From NCBI GenBank assembly GCA_034336665.1, contig CM067592.1, positions 40,847,735-40,911,734 of the forward strand: a stretch of 64,000 nucleotides of DNA, in the 5' to 3' direction. Shown here one piece after another: positions 1 to 12,420 of the stretch (position 1 is the stretch's first letter; each line of letters opens with the position of its first letter). Under the pieces are notes generated by a model that did no database searches, was not told where the DNA came from, and was given only the letters and a program-made list of their open reading frames with translations. The DNA is from Luscinia megarhynchos (Eukaryota > Chordata > Aves > Passeriformes > Turdidae). Made by a program: the position numbers and the translations under genes.

Positions 1-295
1 GTGGGGGTTGGCCTCTTTCACAGGTTATAAGTGACAGGATGAGAGGAAATAGCTTCAAGTTGCACCTCAGTTTGGGGACGGATTGGATACGAGAAAAAAA
101 TGTCATCAGCAGAAGGGCTATCAAAGTTGGAACTGTCTAGGAAGTGGTTAAATCACCACCATCCCTGGAGGTATTTAACAGATGTGTAGATGTGGTGCTT
201 AGGGGTATCTATTGGTGGGCTTAGCTGTGTTAGGGTTATGTTTGGGCTTGCTGATCTTAAGGGTCTTTTCTGACCTAAATGATTAAACTATTCTA
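1..295 (+). mobile_element. CR1 LINE, 3' end fragment
   Basis: The stretch matches the 3' untranslated end of avian CR1 retrotransposons. It has the characteristic order of phrases: a block around 'caccatccctggaggtattt' (155-174), then 'tgtagatgtggtgctta' (184-200), then 'gatcttaagggtcttttc' (253-270), closing with a decayed form of the usual 8-bp terminal repeat near 281-295. It is cut by the window edge on the left, so its true length is unknown. It is non-coding and old, with many substitutions relative to the remembered consensus. Confidence 0.85.
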
Positions 296-3200
296 AGCTA
301 CCTAAATGTCTGTATGCTGTTCCTGGTTACTGCTGACTACTACTGGTGTCTTTGTGCAAGTCAAAACTCTCTGAAGTGTCTCAGTTTCTTCCCTTTGAAA
401 GCAGAAAGTTTACTTAGCAGAGTAAACCTCAGAAACACCAAAAGACTGCCCTGCACTTTGAAGCTCATAGATACCATCTTGTAGCACAGAGTCATTCCCT
501 TTTCTCCTGCTGCTGTTTCCCACATGAAAATGAAGTTATTCCATGAACACTGAAATGAAACCTGGTTAATAATGGAGGTCAAACCTTTGTCCCTTCAGAT
601 TTCTTTCCCTGGTCACCTTGCCCAAACCTACCTCATCAGTTCTCACTGTGTTCCTTTATGCACAAAACTATGTGTACTGTTCCAAGGAGCCCCATGTTGG
701 CTACTGACAATTTCCTTACCTGCCTTCCCCTCTGCAGAACTACTGCCTCTGCCTCTCTTCTTCTAGACAGAAAGCAGTTTCCACAAATCTAGTAAAAATA
801 TAATTTTTGCAAACACTCTTCAAATCCACCTGAAGACTGAACAAGTTCAGAAGCTGCTTGTGCAAATTGCAGATAGACTGACTGATCATAAAGAAAGATT
901 GCATAAACTTCATTTTCTTATGAAACCAAGCTACAGTAGAATTAGGAGATTCAACATGATGTTCCACAAGGACTGCAATTCATCTACCTTATACAATTTA
1001 TTATATACCAGCATTTTTCATTTTACAGAGCAACACAAAATATTACACAGGGAAAAGAAGAGCTGATCCCTCATTATAGTTGTTCTAGGGGTCATGAACC
1101 CTATTAGGGGTTTTGCAAGCAAATATAAAAAATTATTTACTGCATTGAAGAATTTCACTTAGAGTTAAAACCTACAGAAAGGTGAATAAAAGGAATTGGG
1201 ATTTGGATTTATCATCAAACCACCATAAAGCTAAGCTACACTATTTTAACTTACTAAAATATTAATGAATCACAGACATCTACAGGAATACTGGTCACCC
1301 GTCTAAAAGTCAGTAGACACAGCATAGTCTTCCTTACAAGCAGTCACGTCTGTATCCCCAAATGTAGCTCCCACAGCTGAGCTCCATTCTGTGGTTGTTT
1401 TGCAGTGGTGTACGTGCTTTACATTTTGGTATTATGCACACTTCACTTTATGATGAGTGAGCTTTCTGTTTAATTCAAGTTCCTCATTCCATTTGTGGTT
1501 GCCATCAAAGTATTTAACCTTGTTTAAAACTCACAGAACTGAAGAGTTACCTCAACAATATTGAAGCCTATGCCTTACTGATGACCTGCATCCAGCCATT
1601 TTAAATCAACAAACATGTCTTTTCCCTGACCCTTTTGAGCTTTTGTTCGAAAGTTTGAAGGCTGCTTACTGACAAGTGATTTGTTTCCATTAGAACATGC
1701 CTCATTCCAGCCATCCGTGACCATTTTGTACTTAGAGCTTTATAACCAGCACGTCTCAACATTCCTAAAATCCCAGAGAGGATCTGAAAATAGAATAAGA
1801 AATGAGCATTTAAATTAAAAGCAACAGCACTTGCATGAAGCTGCCAGGTTTTTATGGTAGATAGTGTCTTTTTGCCCACCCCCACTCACTCTACTCCCCC
1901 CTTTTCTCAGGGTTGTAAGCCATGTTTTTCATAATATTTTGCAATGCCACCTAGGGTTACATTCACTCTATTTATAGGGGCCTGTTTTAAAGTGAAACAG
2001 GTGTCAGATTGAATGAGGCTGTTGTCAGCATACAAGTCCTCTTGGGGAGGGGATGGGAGGTTTACTACTTTCTGTACTTGGGGAATTTACAGTCTGATCA
2101 CTAATCTCTCAGCAGGGCTCAGTAGGAGGAGTGAGGAAGGCAAAAGAACAGTGGAAGGAAAGGTTAGCTTTCTGCTGGAGCTATGCACTTCTGCCTCTCC
2201 CCCAGATCATGCAACCAGACCCTTGCTTTTTTCATGCGCTGAAACTGATCTGAGTATTTGTAAAAGGGGCCACGCAGACAGCCTGTCCTGAGGAATGAAA
2301 TCATTCCAACAGACATGAAACAGACAGAGCTCAGCTGAGGACCCTGTCCCACCTGTATCCCACCCACCCCTTTCTATTGATTACATTAGGGATCATCCCA
2401 GAGAACAAAGATCAGCAGATCAGATCCATCTATCCATCTCATGCCACCTCTGCCATTGTTAAACCTTGAATAGCAATCCACTAACATCACAATCAGGAAC
2501 GCTGCAAGGACACAAGCTACAGAACACTGTGCTAATACTGTGTAGCAGTAAATACCAGCATAGAGTCCCTGGCACACTGAGCTCAGAGTCAGACCAAGGC
2601 GGCAATGAGTATGTGAATACATGAAGGGGGTGGCATGGGAAGATGAAGTAACACTTAAAAAATAGTTTAGAGAATAGAAGTCACAGCTCGTTGCTCATGT
2701 TCCCTTTGTTTGCAGGATGACCATGCTTATTGCCCAGGTAGTGATTTGTAAGACTTAAATAGAGACCACTAAGACAGCTGATACAGACCAGTAGCAATTC
2801 ATGAATTGTTGCAACTATTAATTACTCTCTATATATTAGTCCCTATATCAAGACTCCACGACATGCGAGCCATGCTACAGTGCAAGAAAAAGAATTGCTA
2901 CTTCTCTAGGAACACATCCAAACTGCAGAAGTCAATTTGACACACAGAGGGAGGACAAAGGTAATGTGATAGTCAGACAGCTGACATGAGGAAGTAGAAC
3001 GGAACAAGAGAAAGCATGACTAGCTTTTCTTGCTGAGAACATTTAATGCATAAATGAGTGCCTTTTGGCACAGTATAGAAAACAGGTCTGGAAAAGGCAG
3101 GAATGAGAATCTCACAAATGGCATCAATGTGTAGGGAGAACCAGAGAGATGTGCAGCATCAACACCAGAGGCAAGGTTTGCACCATGAAGACTACAAGCA

Positions 3201-6200
3201 GAGGTGTCAGGGTGAAGATAGTGTGGAAGGACAACAATAGAAACTACTTGACAAGCAAGATGACATCAGTGACAATGATTTAGAGGTATCTTGGACTTAT
3301 CTGGCATCACCAGCATACCAGTTTGGCTATATAATATACATTTTTTAAAGTATTCACAGGTGTTCATCAGGAATTGGAAGCTAACAACTTCCATAATACC
3401 TGAAACTGAGAGGATCTTTAAATACTCCTCTGTTCCAGATTTTTCTTGAATGTGGGTTAGGCCACCATGCTGATTTCCATTGCAAGAAAGTAATCTATAG
3501 TTCTTGGAAAGATGTAAGTCACATAAAACTGCCATATTTATCCAAGGAACAAGGCGGATTTACATGTGCAAAAATCCCAGTTAAGCATGTGTTTGTGGAT
3601 TTACTGTGATTCATCAGCCATTCATGTTAATTTGCTATACAAATAACAACTTACATTTTAAATTTAGCATTTGTACTTGGAGTTATCACTACTGTATAAC
3701 TCAACATGGTATTTGCGGTTTCTTTTGTGTACTTATTTATGAACACTTGGGGTTTAAATATAATGAAAATCACAAAAATATGAACAAATAATCACAAAAA
3801 TATGAAAATCCCATTGCACAGAAATGCAATGGGACTCTTGCAGAACTATTTAGTTTTGTTTATAAAGCAAGGAAACAAACTCTGAAAATAACAATGAAAA
3901 AATACCACATAACTTCATGGAAAATGGGATTGGGAGAAAACACACAAATATTTAAGTACAAAAGGTTACATTTTCAGAAGAGCTCACCAGATCCCATTCC
4001 TGAAAATGAACACCAGACCCATTGGATGTTGAGTGCTGTCAAAAATCTAACCACTTCACTGAAGAGCCTAACTGGGAGCTGAACTGTCTTTGTAATCTGA
4101 TCCCATTTGGGAGATGTGGCATACCAAATTCTTTGGAAAGAATTAGATCTTATCACTGCCATTCCTGAATTAATAGAACACAGTTGATAGAGCACTCTGT
4201 GCAATATAAGTAATTTTAATAACAAATTTGCATATAGCAAAAACAAACAAGCAAACAAAATCTCTGAAGAATCTAAGGGATTTTAGCAGGTTGTTCTTAT
4301 ATTTGATAGGGAACTTCAAAACAGGCAGCTGGATACGTCCCCATGTGCTCAGAGACCCTGGGCACAACTTCACTGGACTTTGCCCTTCCCTAACCTCCAG
4401 GGCTTCTGTTTCTTCTTATGCACAAGAGCAGAGGGAGAGTGCTGGAGACTGTTAAAACTGCCATGGCTCTCTTGCCTGCTGCACTATATTCCAAAGGATG
4501 GCACAACCATTTCCTCCACTCCACCATCCCTAGAGCTGTTGTGCCCACCTCCTCCCTCACGGCAGGATTCAGATGTGCAGCATAACCATTTATGGACATG
4601 TTTATGTACCACGAAAATACACATGAAAATACAAAAGCCGAGACGTTGCAGACAGGTTATCCAGAGGAGATAACAAGCCATTGCTTCCTTGGGTCTTGAA
4701 TGAAGCTATAACAATGGAAATGCTTTCTAGGCATGGTCTGCTACCAGTCTCCTGCAACCCTTCAGCTTTTGTCAGACCTCATACCTCTAAGGAAATACTC
4801 ATAACAGGAAGCAGAGATGACAATCACTGTAGTCTTTCTTGTCATCCTTAGGTCCTTATCCCTAATATTCTTGGCAATTAATCACTTCAAAATGATCACT
4901 ATCTCTTTCCTTCTCAATAAATCTGCTATCTGCTAGCTCTAGCCCTTTGTTTTGCTCTACTCTCCTACAGATTCAGTTCATTTTGCATTTTTTTCTCAGG
5001 TCACAGTTCTTTCAATTATTTCTGCAAAATGTCCTTTGTTTCTACAGCATCACACAATTCTGCATTATATTTTCGTTGTGTGACAGGCCCTCATTCTTGA
5101 GGGTCACCAAATCTGTATTTGAAAATTCCTCGATGGCTAGAGCAGAAGCTTGTACACCACTCCTTGTGCAGTACAAGTAACAAAATAATAAAAGCATCAC
5201 TATGCAGCAGGAACATCACATTCACCTTTCAAAGGGTTTGCCACCCTTACGGAGTTAATTTACATTAACATAAATATTCCATTAGTAGAAATGTTTATAA
5301 CATACTTCTCTCTCAAGAGGCATTCTGCAACAAGGTTCTTCAACCACTTATGTTTAACTAATATGTATCACATTTGAATAATATAAAAAAACAACTGAGT
5401 TAAGTGATTGAATGCCTGGAGAAAACCAACCTTAATTTCTACTAAAAGCAAAGCACATTGCCTTCATTTTGCTGCTTAATTACTGCAGTATTTGGCCCAC
5501 AAATAAAAAAAAATGGTTCAAGAAGTCTCCAATAACAGGTTGCTGATGCTTATTATTTCCCACTTACCTCTAAAAAGGATTTTTCACATGCAAATTTCAA
5601 GGCTACTCCTGTGACCCAGAGCAAGGCTGGTAAGGTTGAATACCTGTTTCCAATATGTCAGTGATGTAATCTGATAACCTTGCAGGAACTGGCATGGGGT
5701 GGCTTCTGCATCCCAGGCTACATTAGTGGCAAAAATCCACACAAAGAATATGGAAAACAATGTCCTCTTCAATTCTGATAGGATATTTTCCATGGTTCTC
5801 TAGAATTTTTCCAAAGAAGCTTTATAAGTAAACTTTAGCAACGAAGCAATCCCCACATTATTCTGCTACTGTGACTTGTTGGCCATGTTTTAAAAACAGT
5901 AGCAATGACTTGCTCAAGGTAGTTGGTTAAGGTGAAGGACAAACTGTTTCATATAAATTTCAACTCACTGATATCCGAAATAGATTGAATTAGTTTTCCA
6001 GCCATATAAAAGGCAATCTTAAAAAAATCCATTAAAATGAAGAGAAGGCAAAGGCAAAGCAGAAATAATATATTAAAAAGCTTAACCAGCCTTCTAGGTT
6101 ATGCACTGAAAACATATCACTGACAAAGTTCAGACAAGCTCAGAACAAACCCGTGGCAATGAGCAGGATCACTCCTTTGACTTCAGTAGGATGAGGGCAA

Positions 6201-6869
6201 TTTACTTTATCTGGAATAAAGCAGTGTACTGAGGTCTTACATCACTGCTCAGTGAAGCTGTAACCCAGATTTCTACTCCAGGCATCTGGAAACTTATCAT
6301 AAGAGTCACTTAAAGTGTAATTATTCCTACTTTATCATGGTTATAGAAAGTTAACTTGCTTTGTATGAACTTCTGTGAAATTTCTAAAACCCAGTTGCTA
6401 AAAATTTAGTTCTGGAGACTAGTTTTTAAGCAGTCAGAAGAGCATGCAAGAGAAAAAACCAGAAAGATTAATTTGAGCCTTGTAAAGCTTTAATTCTTTG
6501 CTTTAATGCTCTGGCTGTTAATTATTTCTTTCTGTAAGTAATAAAATCTTTGATTCTTCACCAGAGTATGTGAAAAAATCTGCAGAACGGCATTAGCAGG
6601 AAGCAAATGTTTAATTTCAACTCAAGCTTCAATGACTTTTAAGAAAGAGGGTTTATTTCCCTGAATAGACTATAGGATCTCTTGTGTGCTCAGCCCACCC
6701 AATTCTCTAGTCTATCTTTGTGTCTAGAGTGCACACAAGTGCACTCTACAGAGTCTTACAGGACCACCCTTTAATGCTAGTGGACATTTACCTTCTGGCA
6801 AGACTTTTTAAATTCCTGATACTCAATGTGGCACATTGGGATGGCTGGCTTAGATTATTGACTTCTATG
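296..6869. other. Non-coding interval, no gene recognised
   Basis: AT-rich sequence with scattered open frames below about 100 codons on both strands. None has a recognisable domain or convincing splice context. I see no clear repeat family here. Older degraded repeats could be present and missed by eye. Confidence 0.6.
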
Positions 6870-7433
6870 GACAATGTATATCAAGAAATGGCTGAATGGA
6901 ATGGCAGATCTCAGAGGGCTGTAATCAGTGGCACAAGGTCTAGCTGAGGGTCTGTCATTAGCAGTGTTCTCCAAGGTTCTACACTGGGCCCAGCATTGTT
7001 TAGTCATCAATGAATTGGATGAAGGGGCAGAGTAACATCTCAGCAAGTTCCCTGATGACACAGAGATGGGAGCAGTGGCTGATACCCCAGAGGGCTGTGC
7101 ATCCCCTCAGAAGGACCTCAACAGGCTGGAGGGATGGGCAGAGAAGAAACCTCTGAAACACAACAAAGGTAAATGCAGTTCCTGCACCTGGGGAGGAACA
7201 GCCCCAGGCACCAGCTCAGGCTGGGGGTGACCTGCTGGAAAGCAGCTCTGAGGACAAGGACCTGGGGGTCAACAAGCTGTCCCTGAGCCAGCAGAGTGTC
7301 CTGGGGACCAAGAGACCAATGGAATCCGGGGTGCATTAGGAAGAGCATTGCCTGCAGGTGAGAGAGGTGATCCTGCCCCTCTGCTGTGTCCTGGAGAGGC
7401 ACATCTGGAGTGCTGTGTCCAGTCCTGGGCTCC
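6870..7433 (+). mobile_element. CR1 LINE, left part split by a provirus
   Basis: The sequence follows the distal part of CR1 ORF2: a reverse-transcriptase C-terminal region around 6960-7080, then the 'gacctgggggtcaacaagct' block at 7259-7278 and the 'ctgtgtccagtcctgggctcc' block ending at 7433. No open frame survives. The element stops abruptly at the first base of the 5' LTR and resumes at 14095, so the provirus landed inside a CR1 that was already present. The left boundary is approximate because similarity fades near 6870-6900. Confidence 0.85.
7429..7433 (+). repeat. Target-site duplication, left copy
   Basis: GCTCC directly precedes the 5' LTR, and the same five bases directly follow the 3' LTR at 14090-14094. 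The duplicated bases are part of the interrupted CR1, whose usual sequence at this place contains a single copy. This fixes both ends of the provirus and supports insertion by a retroviral integrase. Confidence 0.9.
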
Positions 7434-8043
7434 TGTCCTGGGTCAGTGTTATGACTACTCCTCTCCCTGCCACCCCCCCCACCTCTGTCTGCACGGAGCT
7501 GCTGCCTCAGCCTCCCCCCAGCGTGGCGGGCCCGGCCGCTGGGCTGCTGCTGCCTGCTGCTTTAGCTGCTGCTGCTGCTGGCCTGCTGCTGCTGCTGCTT
7601 TGCTGCTGCTTTTGCCGCTTTGGCTGCCGCTTTTTCCCCTAGCTTTTGCCCCAGCTTCTCCTGCCCCCAGCTGCTCCCCCTTTCTCTCCCTTCTTCCCCT
7701 CATCCCGAAGATCTGCACCGGCTCCCGGACGGAGGGATCTGAACATCAGAGACTGCGTCTGGAAGCCTGCCACAGAAGCTTTGCACCCTTCCCAGCAGGG
7801 ACTGACTGAGCTCGTCCATCCTCGCTCACCTTGGTGAAAACGTTTTGTGTCATCTGGGGATTGTTCTGTCCTGGTGTTGGGAAGTGTTTTGTTAAAATAA
7901 ACAAGTTTTTTCCACTTTTTTTTTCCCTCGGAGGAAGTTCTTCCCGAACCCGGTAGTGGGAGGGGAAAGAGTTCTGGGGGTTTATTTTCCTAGGGGGACT
8001 CCTTTGCGAGATATCTCCCGTAAATTTGTCCTAAACCAGGACA
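7434..8043 (+). repeat. 5' LTR of the ERVL-like provirus
   Basis: The LTR begins TGTCCTGG and ends CCAGGACA, a perfect 8-bp terminal inverted repeat with the canonical TG...CA ends. It contains a CTG/GCT-rich tract (about 7541-7615), a C/T-rich middle, an AATAAA at 7896-7901 marking the R region, and a T-rich stretch after it. It aligns along its whole length with the 3' LTR (13475-14089). Most differences are single-base changes in homopolymer length, plus a CTG-unit difference and a few changes near 7494-7530. No clear TATA box was seen. Open frames inside the CTG tract are products of the repeat. Confidence 0.93.
7896..7901 (+). promoter_or_regulatory. AATAAA in the 5' LTR
   Basis: AATAAA followed by a T-rich stretch is the copy of the provirus poly(A) signal in the 5' LTR. 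The equivalent active-position copy is at 13936-13941 in the 3' LTR. Confidence 0.6.
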
Positions 8044-8048
8044 AATCT

Positions 8049-8066
8049 TGGCTTCCAACGTTAGGG
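8049..8066 (+). other. Putative tRNA primer-binding site
   Basis: Five bases after the 5' LTR the sequence reads TGGCTTCCAACGTTAGGG. It starts with the obligatory TGG (complement of the tRNA CCA end), and the CCAACG core resembles sites used by retroviruses primed with tRNA-Lys. Two or three bases near the start do not fit, so the tRNA identity is a guess. Mammalian ERVL usually uses tRNA-Leu, which this does not resemble. Bases 8044-8275 form the untranslated leader before the first gag frame. Confidence 0.45.
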
Positions 8067-8275
8067 GCACGAGGGAAGTGGAAAAAACTTTATTACCTTG
8101 TAACTGTGTATTGGTATAGATTTAAAATGGTTTTTGGGATGGAAGCTGGTATGTGGTTTTTGGATACTAGGGTTTTTGAGGTTTTAATACCTCTCTGGTC
8201 TCTGGGGGTTATTTTCCTATCCCGGAAATAGCTCCAGTACTGTCCCTTATTTGTAGTTTTTATACTAGAGGGATA

Positions 8276-10098
8276 ATGACCAAAATATTTATCGGACTGG
8301 GCTTGGTTGCGATGGCTTGTAAGAGGTTTATAAAGATGCTGGAATCGGTTCCAGGGATATCTTCTGGATCCTGGTTATGGATATGCACTCAGTTTGTTAG
8401 AGGAGAAGAGGGGGAGGAGGCTTTTCAGCCTTTGCTTTCCTTTGTCTCCTCTGAATTTTTTACATCTTTATTAGAAAAATGTGCAGGTTTCCCTGAACAC
8501 TAAAGAGATTATCTTTCTGATGTTTAATTTAGTAAGCTTTTATACACTGTTTACAGTTTATATAAAATGAGAGCTGAGATTTCTGGAGGGGTTGGTGTAA
8601 CTCCTGATTTAGGAGCAAAGCAAAATGTGAAGAGTCCTGAATGGTGTGGGAAATGGCAGGACCTGGGCCAAATGTTAAAGGAATTTTTCTGATCCTATAG
8701 TTTGGGACTTTCCTCAGGAGAAAATTCAAAACCCAGCTGAGGTGGTAAAATATTTGAAAGAGAAGTGCCATGATAACCCTAAGGAAAAAAAGATCACTGC
8801 AGTGAGCTGGGCCCTAGCGTATGCTTATCGTAGCCTGTTAGATAGTCTAGGACCACAGACAGCAGACAGGGAACACGGAGATAGAATAGTTACCATCCCA
8901 GTGACTCAGGATGTAGTAAACACTCCAGACTTGAGGACAGGGGTAGAAATTAGATAATAAGCTTCAACCAATGGCCTCAGTGGCTACTAGCACCAGAAGT
9001 GGAAAGTGCACAAAGAAGACCGATCGGCCTGTAGATGATGAGGATGAAGATGCAGGAGAAGGACCCTCAACGCCTCCTGATATAAAAATCAAGAGTAAAA
9101 CAACTAGTGTGAGATCAGAGACTAATAATGAGTCCCTGTCCCTAAAGGATCTTCGTGGTCTGAGGAAGGATTATACGAGACGACCCGATGAGTCCATAAT
9201 TAGTTGGCTGGTCCGGCTTTGGGATGCGGCAGGCGAGGCTACCATCCTGGATGGCACTGAAGCGAGACACCTGGGATCCCTGTCACATGATCCTGTCATC
9301 GATCAGGGAATGATGAGGGAGGCTAACCCTCAAAGCCTCTGGGCACGGGTTTTAGACAGTGTGGCACAAAGATATCTGTGTGCTGATGACCTATATGTGC
9401 AACAAACCCGATGGAAAACCATGGAGCAAGGGATCCAAACGACTAAGGGAAATGGCTGTGGCGGAGATCATTTTTTCGGGAGGATGTAACAACTAGGAAT
9501 CCGGACCTGGTCCCATGCACACCGGTGATGTGGAGAAAACTTGTGAGACTTCGGGCCATCTGAATACGCCTCTGCATTAGCAATACTGAAGCAAGAAGAG
9601 GTACATGAGACAGTTCTTGATATGGCTAAGAAGCTTCGAGCCTATGCGGATGCTGTGCATGGCCCAACACATGCCAGAATCGCAGCCGTGGAAACACGCT
9701 TGCAGAACTTAGAGGACAAGATAGAGGAAAATCATAAGAGGCTCAGGGAGGAGATTAAGGAGGACCTCCTCCAAATTTCAGCAGTGCAAGTTAGACGTCC
9801 TGGTATCCAACGTAGACGTTTCCCCGATGGGGAGAGGAGGTATACTCCTCGAGCCGAAGTTGTGGTTTTTTCTTACAAGATTCTGGAGAGAACATGAGGA
9901 GATGGGATGGGAAGCCTCACGGCTGCTCTGGCACAACGGGTGCGTGATCTGAAGGAAGGCAAGATTAAAAGAGGAAGTTCCGCCAAAAGGAGAGCTGCTC
10001 CCGTTTCCGTAGTCAAAATGCCAAACATGATAATGATAATGACATGTCTGACCCTCTTGAGGGAACTTCTAAAACCTATGCCCGGAAAAGAAGAATAA
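8276..10098 (+). pseudogene. gag: Broken gag gene of the ERVL-like provirus
   Basis: Gag would supply the capsid-forming polyprotein. The region reads as a series of open pieces in changing frames: 8276-8503 (75 codons, probable N-terminus, first ATG after the leader), an open stretch around 8742-8957, 8971-9489 (172 codons, acidic start with DDEDED, then a helical capsid-like region with SLKDLRGLRKDY), 9622-9897 (starting MAKKLRAYADAV, with a heptad-like coiled coil ending EEIKEDLLQ) and 9907-10098 (basic segment KRGSSAKRR). No CCHC zinc knuckle is visible in any readable piece; the basic tail may serve for RNA binding. Frame changes fall near 8504-8741, 8957-8971, 9435, 9475 and 9865. Several are next to short runs of one base, so some may be sequence errors. 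The piece order agrees with other bird ERVL gag genes as I remember them. Confidence 0.75.
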
Positions 10099-10413
10099 TC
10101 AGGCTTAGAGGGGCCCTGCCTCTAGCCAGGGTGAGGCGAGGGAGAACCGTGTTTTCTGGACTGTGTGGATTCGGTGGCCTGGCACATCGAAACCACGGAA
10201 GTATAAAGCTTTAGTGGATACAGGAGCACAGTGTACGATAATTCCATCAAGATATGTGGGGAAGAATCCGTTTCTATTGCTGGTGTGACAGGTGGATCGC
10301 AGGACTTTACCATAGTGGAAGCTGAAGTGAGTTTAACTGGCAAGGAGTGGAAAAAACATCTTATTGTGACTGGTCCAGAGGCCCCATGTATTTTGAGAAT
10401 AGATTACCTCTGA
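10099..10413 (+). pseudogene. pro: Broken retroviral aspartic protease region
   Basis: This region lies between gag and reverse transcriptase, where the retroviral protease that cleaves Gag and Pol belongs. The active-site triad Asp-Thr-Gly is encoded at 10217-10225 in the context LVDTGA, followed by a hydrophobic flap-side segment CTIIP. The frame changes near 10250-10257, in or next to a GGGG run. The continuation in the other frame (IAGVTGGSQDF ... PCILRIDYL) looks like the second half of a retropepsin fold, where ILRIDYL would take the place of the usual ILGRD-type motif. An in-frame TGA stop lies at 10411-10413. As written it cannot make an active enzyme. Confidence 0.75.
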
Positions 10414-11645
10414 AGTGGGTATTTTAAGGACCCAAAAGGTCTTAAGTGGGCATTTGGAATAGCTGCTGTGATGTCAGAACACATTCGGCAACTGAATACC
10501 TTGCCTGGACTATCTGAAAATCCGATTACTGTGGGACTTCTGAAAGAAGAAGAGCAAAGGGTACCAATTGCCACTTCCGTAGTACATCGCCGGCAATATA
10601 GAACAACTCGAGATGCTGTGATCCCCATCCATAAGATGATCCGGGAACTAAAAAGCCAAGGGGTGGTCAGCAAAACCCACTCACCCTTCAACAGCCCCAT
10701 CTGGCCTGTGCGCAAGCCTGACAGAAAATAGAGACTGACTGTGGACTACCACAAGATTGAATGAAGTCACCCCCACCACTGAGTGCTGCCGTGCCGGACA
10801 TGCTGGAGCTCCAGTACGAGCTAGAGTCCAAGGCAGCAAGGTGGTATGCCACCATTGACATTGCCAATGCGTTTTTCTCTATTCCTTTGGCTGCAGAGTG
10901 CAGGCCTCAGTTTGCTTTCACCTGGAGGGGCGTGCAGTACACCTGGAACCGACTGCCCCAGGGGTGGAAACACAGCCCCACCATCTGCCATGGGCTGATC
11001 CAGGCTGCACTGGAAAAGGGTGAGGCTCCAGAACATCTGCAGTACATCGATGATATCATTGTGTGGGGAAATACAGCAGAAGAAGTGTTTGAGAAAGGAG
11101 AGGAAATTATCCAAATCCTCCTGGAAGCCGGTTTTGCCATTAAGAAGAGTAAAGTTAAGGGACCTGCCCGTGAGATCCAGTTCCTAGGAGTGAAGTGGCA
11201 AGATGGAAGACGCCAGATTCCCACTGATGTTATTAACAAAATCACAGCTATGTCTCCACCCACTAACAAGAAAGAAACACAAGCTTTCTTGGGTGCTATA
11301 GGCTTTTGGAGGATGCACATCCCCGAGTACAGTCAGATTGTGAGCCCTCTTTACCAGGTTACTCGGAAGAAGAATGATTTCCATTGGGGCCCTGAACAAC
11401 AGCAAGCCTTCGCCCAGATTAAACAAGAAATTGCCCATGCAGTAGCTCTTGGCCCAGTTAGGACGGGGCCAAATGTGAAGAATGTGCTCTATTCTGCAGC
11501 CGGGAACCACGGTTTGTCTTGGAGTCTGTGGCAGAAGGTGCCTGGTGAGACCCGAGGCCGACCCCTGGGATTTTGGAGCAGAAGTTACAGAGGATCGGAA
11601 GGCAACTATACCCCAACAGAGAAGGAAATCTTGGCCGCCCTATGA
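10414..11645 (+). pseudogene. pol: Reverse transcriptase region of pol (largest intact piece)
   Basis: This region would copy the viral RNA into DNA. It begins with a fingers segment (10468-10731) that ends in a TAG at 10729-10731, and has a frame change near 10757. Then a 294-codon open frame runs from 10761 to 11643. Within it are the first catalytic Asp in YATIDIANAFF, the LPQG motif (10953-10964) and the YIDD box (11043-11054), which holds the two other catalytic aspartates. Thumb and connection sequence follow, with FLGAIGFWRMHIPEYS and, near the end, RPLGFWSRSYRG, phrases typical of ERVL-type pol. The frame breaks at 11643 with a TGA that comes from a frameshift. All polymerase catalytic residues are present, so decay is recent or partly artefactual. 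Confidence 0.9.
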
Positions 11646-12420
11646 GGGGAGTCCAAGCTGCTTCAGAAGTGATTGGCACAGAAGCTCAACTCCTCTTGGC
11701 ACCCCCGACTGCCAGTGCTGGGGTGGATGTTCAGCGGAAAGGTTCCCTCCACCCACCATGCCACCAGTGCCACATGGAGCAAGTGGATTGCCCTCATCAC
11801 TCAGCGCGCCCGGATTGGAAAACTCAATCGTCCCGGGATTTTAGAAATAATTACAAACTGGCCAGAAGGTGAAAGATTCAGTGTCACGGATGAGGAAGAA
11901 GAACCAGTGACCCGGGCTGAAGAAGCTCCACCGTACAACCAGCTGCCCGGCAGAGGAAGCACGTTATGCTCTATTCACCGACGGTTCCTGTCGCATCATA
12001 GGGATGAACCGGAGGTGGAAAGCAGCTGTATGGGAGCCCCGACCACGACGTGGGTCGCGAGAGGCCATTGAAGGAGAGGGCGGATCAAGTCAGCTTGCTG
12101 AACTTAAAGCTATTCAACTGGCCCCTAGACGTTGCAGAAAGAGAGAAATGGCCGAAAACTCTATGTGTACACTGATTCCTGGATGGTGGCCAACGCTCTG
12201 TGGGGATGGTTGAAGAAATGGAAAGAGGCGAACTGGCAGCCGCGAGAGGAAAACCAATTTGGGCTGCCGAAGAATGGAAAAACATCGCTACTCGGGTTAG
12301 AGAAACTACCTGTGAAAGTTCGCCATGTAGATGCCCATGTCCCCAGATGTAGAGCCAATGAAGAACAGCAAAACAATCAGCAGGTAGATCAGGCTGCACA
12401 GATAGGGGTGTCTAAGATAG
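11646..12420 (+). pseudogene. pol: Connection and RNase H region of pol, frame-broken
   Basis: This region continues the reverse transcriptase connection domain and the RNase H domain that removes the RNA template. The connection part is readable in changing frames between 11646 and 11950 (for example WSKWIALITQRARIGKLNRP). RNase H then shows LFTDGS with the first catalytic Asp at 11980-11982, the SSQLAELKAI helix carrying the catalytic Glu near 12100, and YTDSW with a further Asp at 12174-12176. At least three frame changes separate these motifs, so no intact RNase H can be translated. From 12132 the frame stays open into integrase, ending at 12833. Confidence 0.8.

Noticed and set aside
7455..7718. 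Minus-strand frame with poly-Gln/Ala, and its copy at 13601-13810
   Set aside because: Antisense reading of the LTR CTG tract. It is duplicated only because the LTR is duplicated.
7348..7809. 153-codon open frame rich in Cys, Leu and Ala
   Set aside because: It crosses the CR1/LTR junction and the CTG tract. Its composition comes from the repeat and it has no domain.
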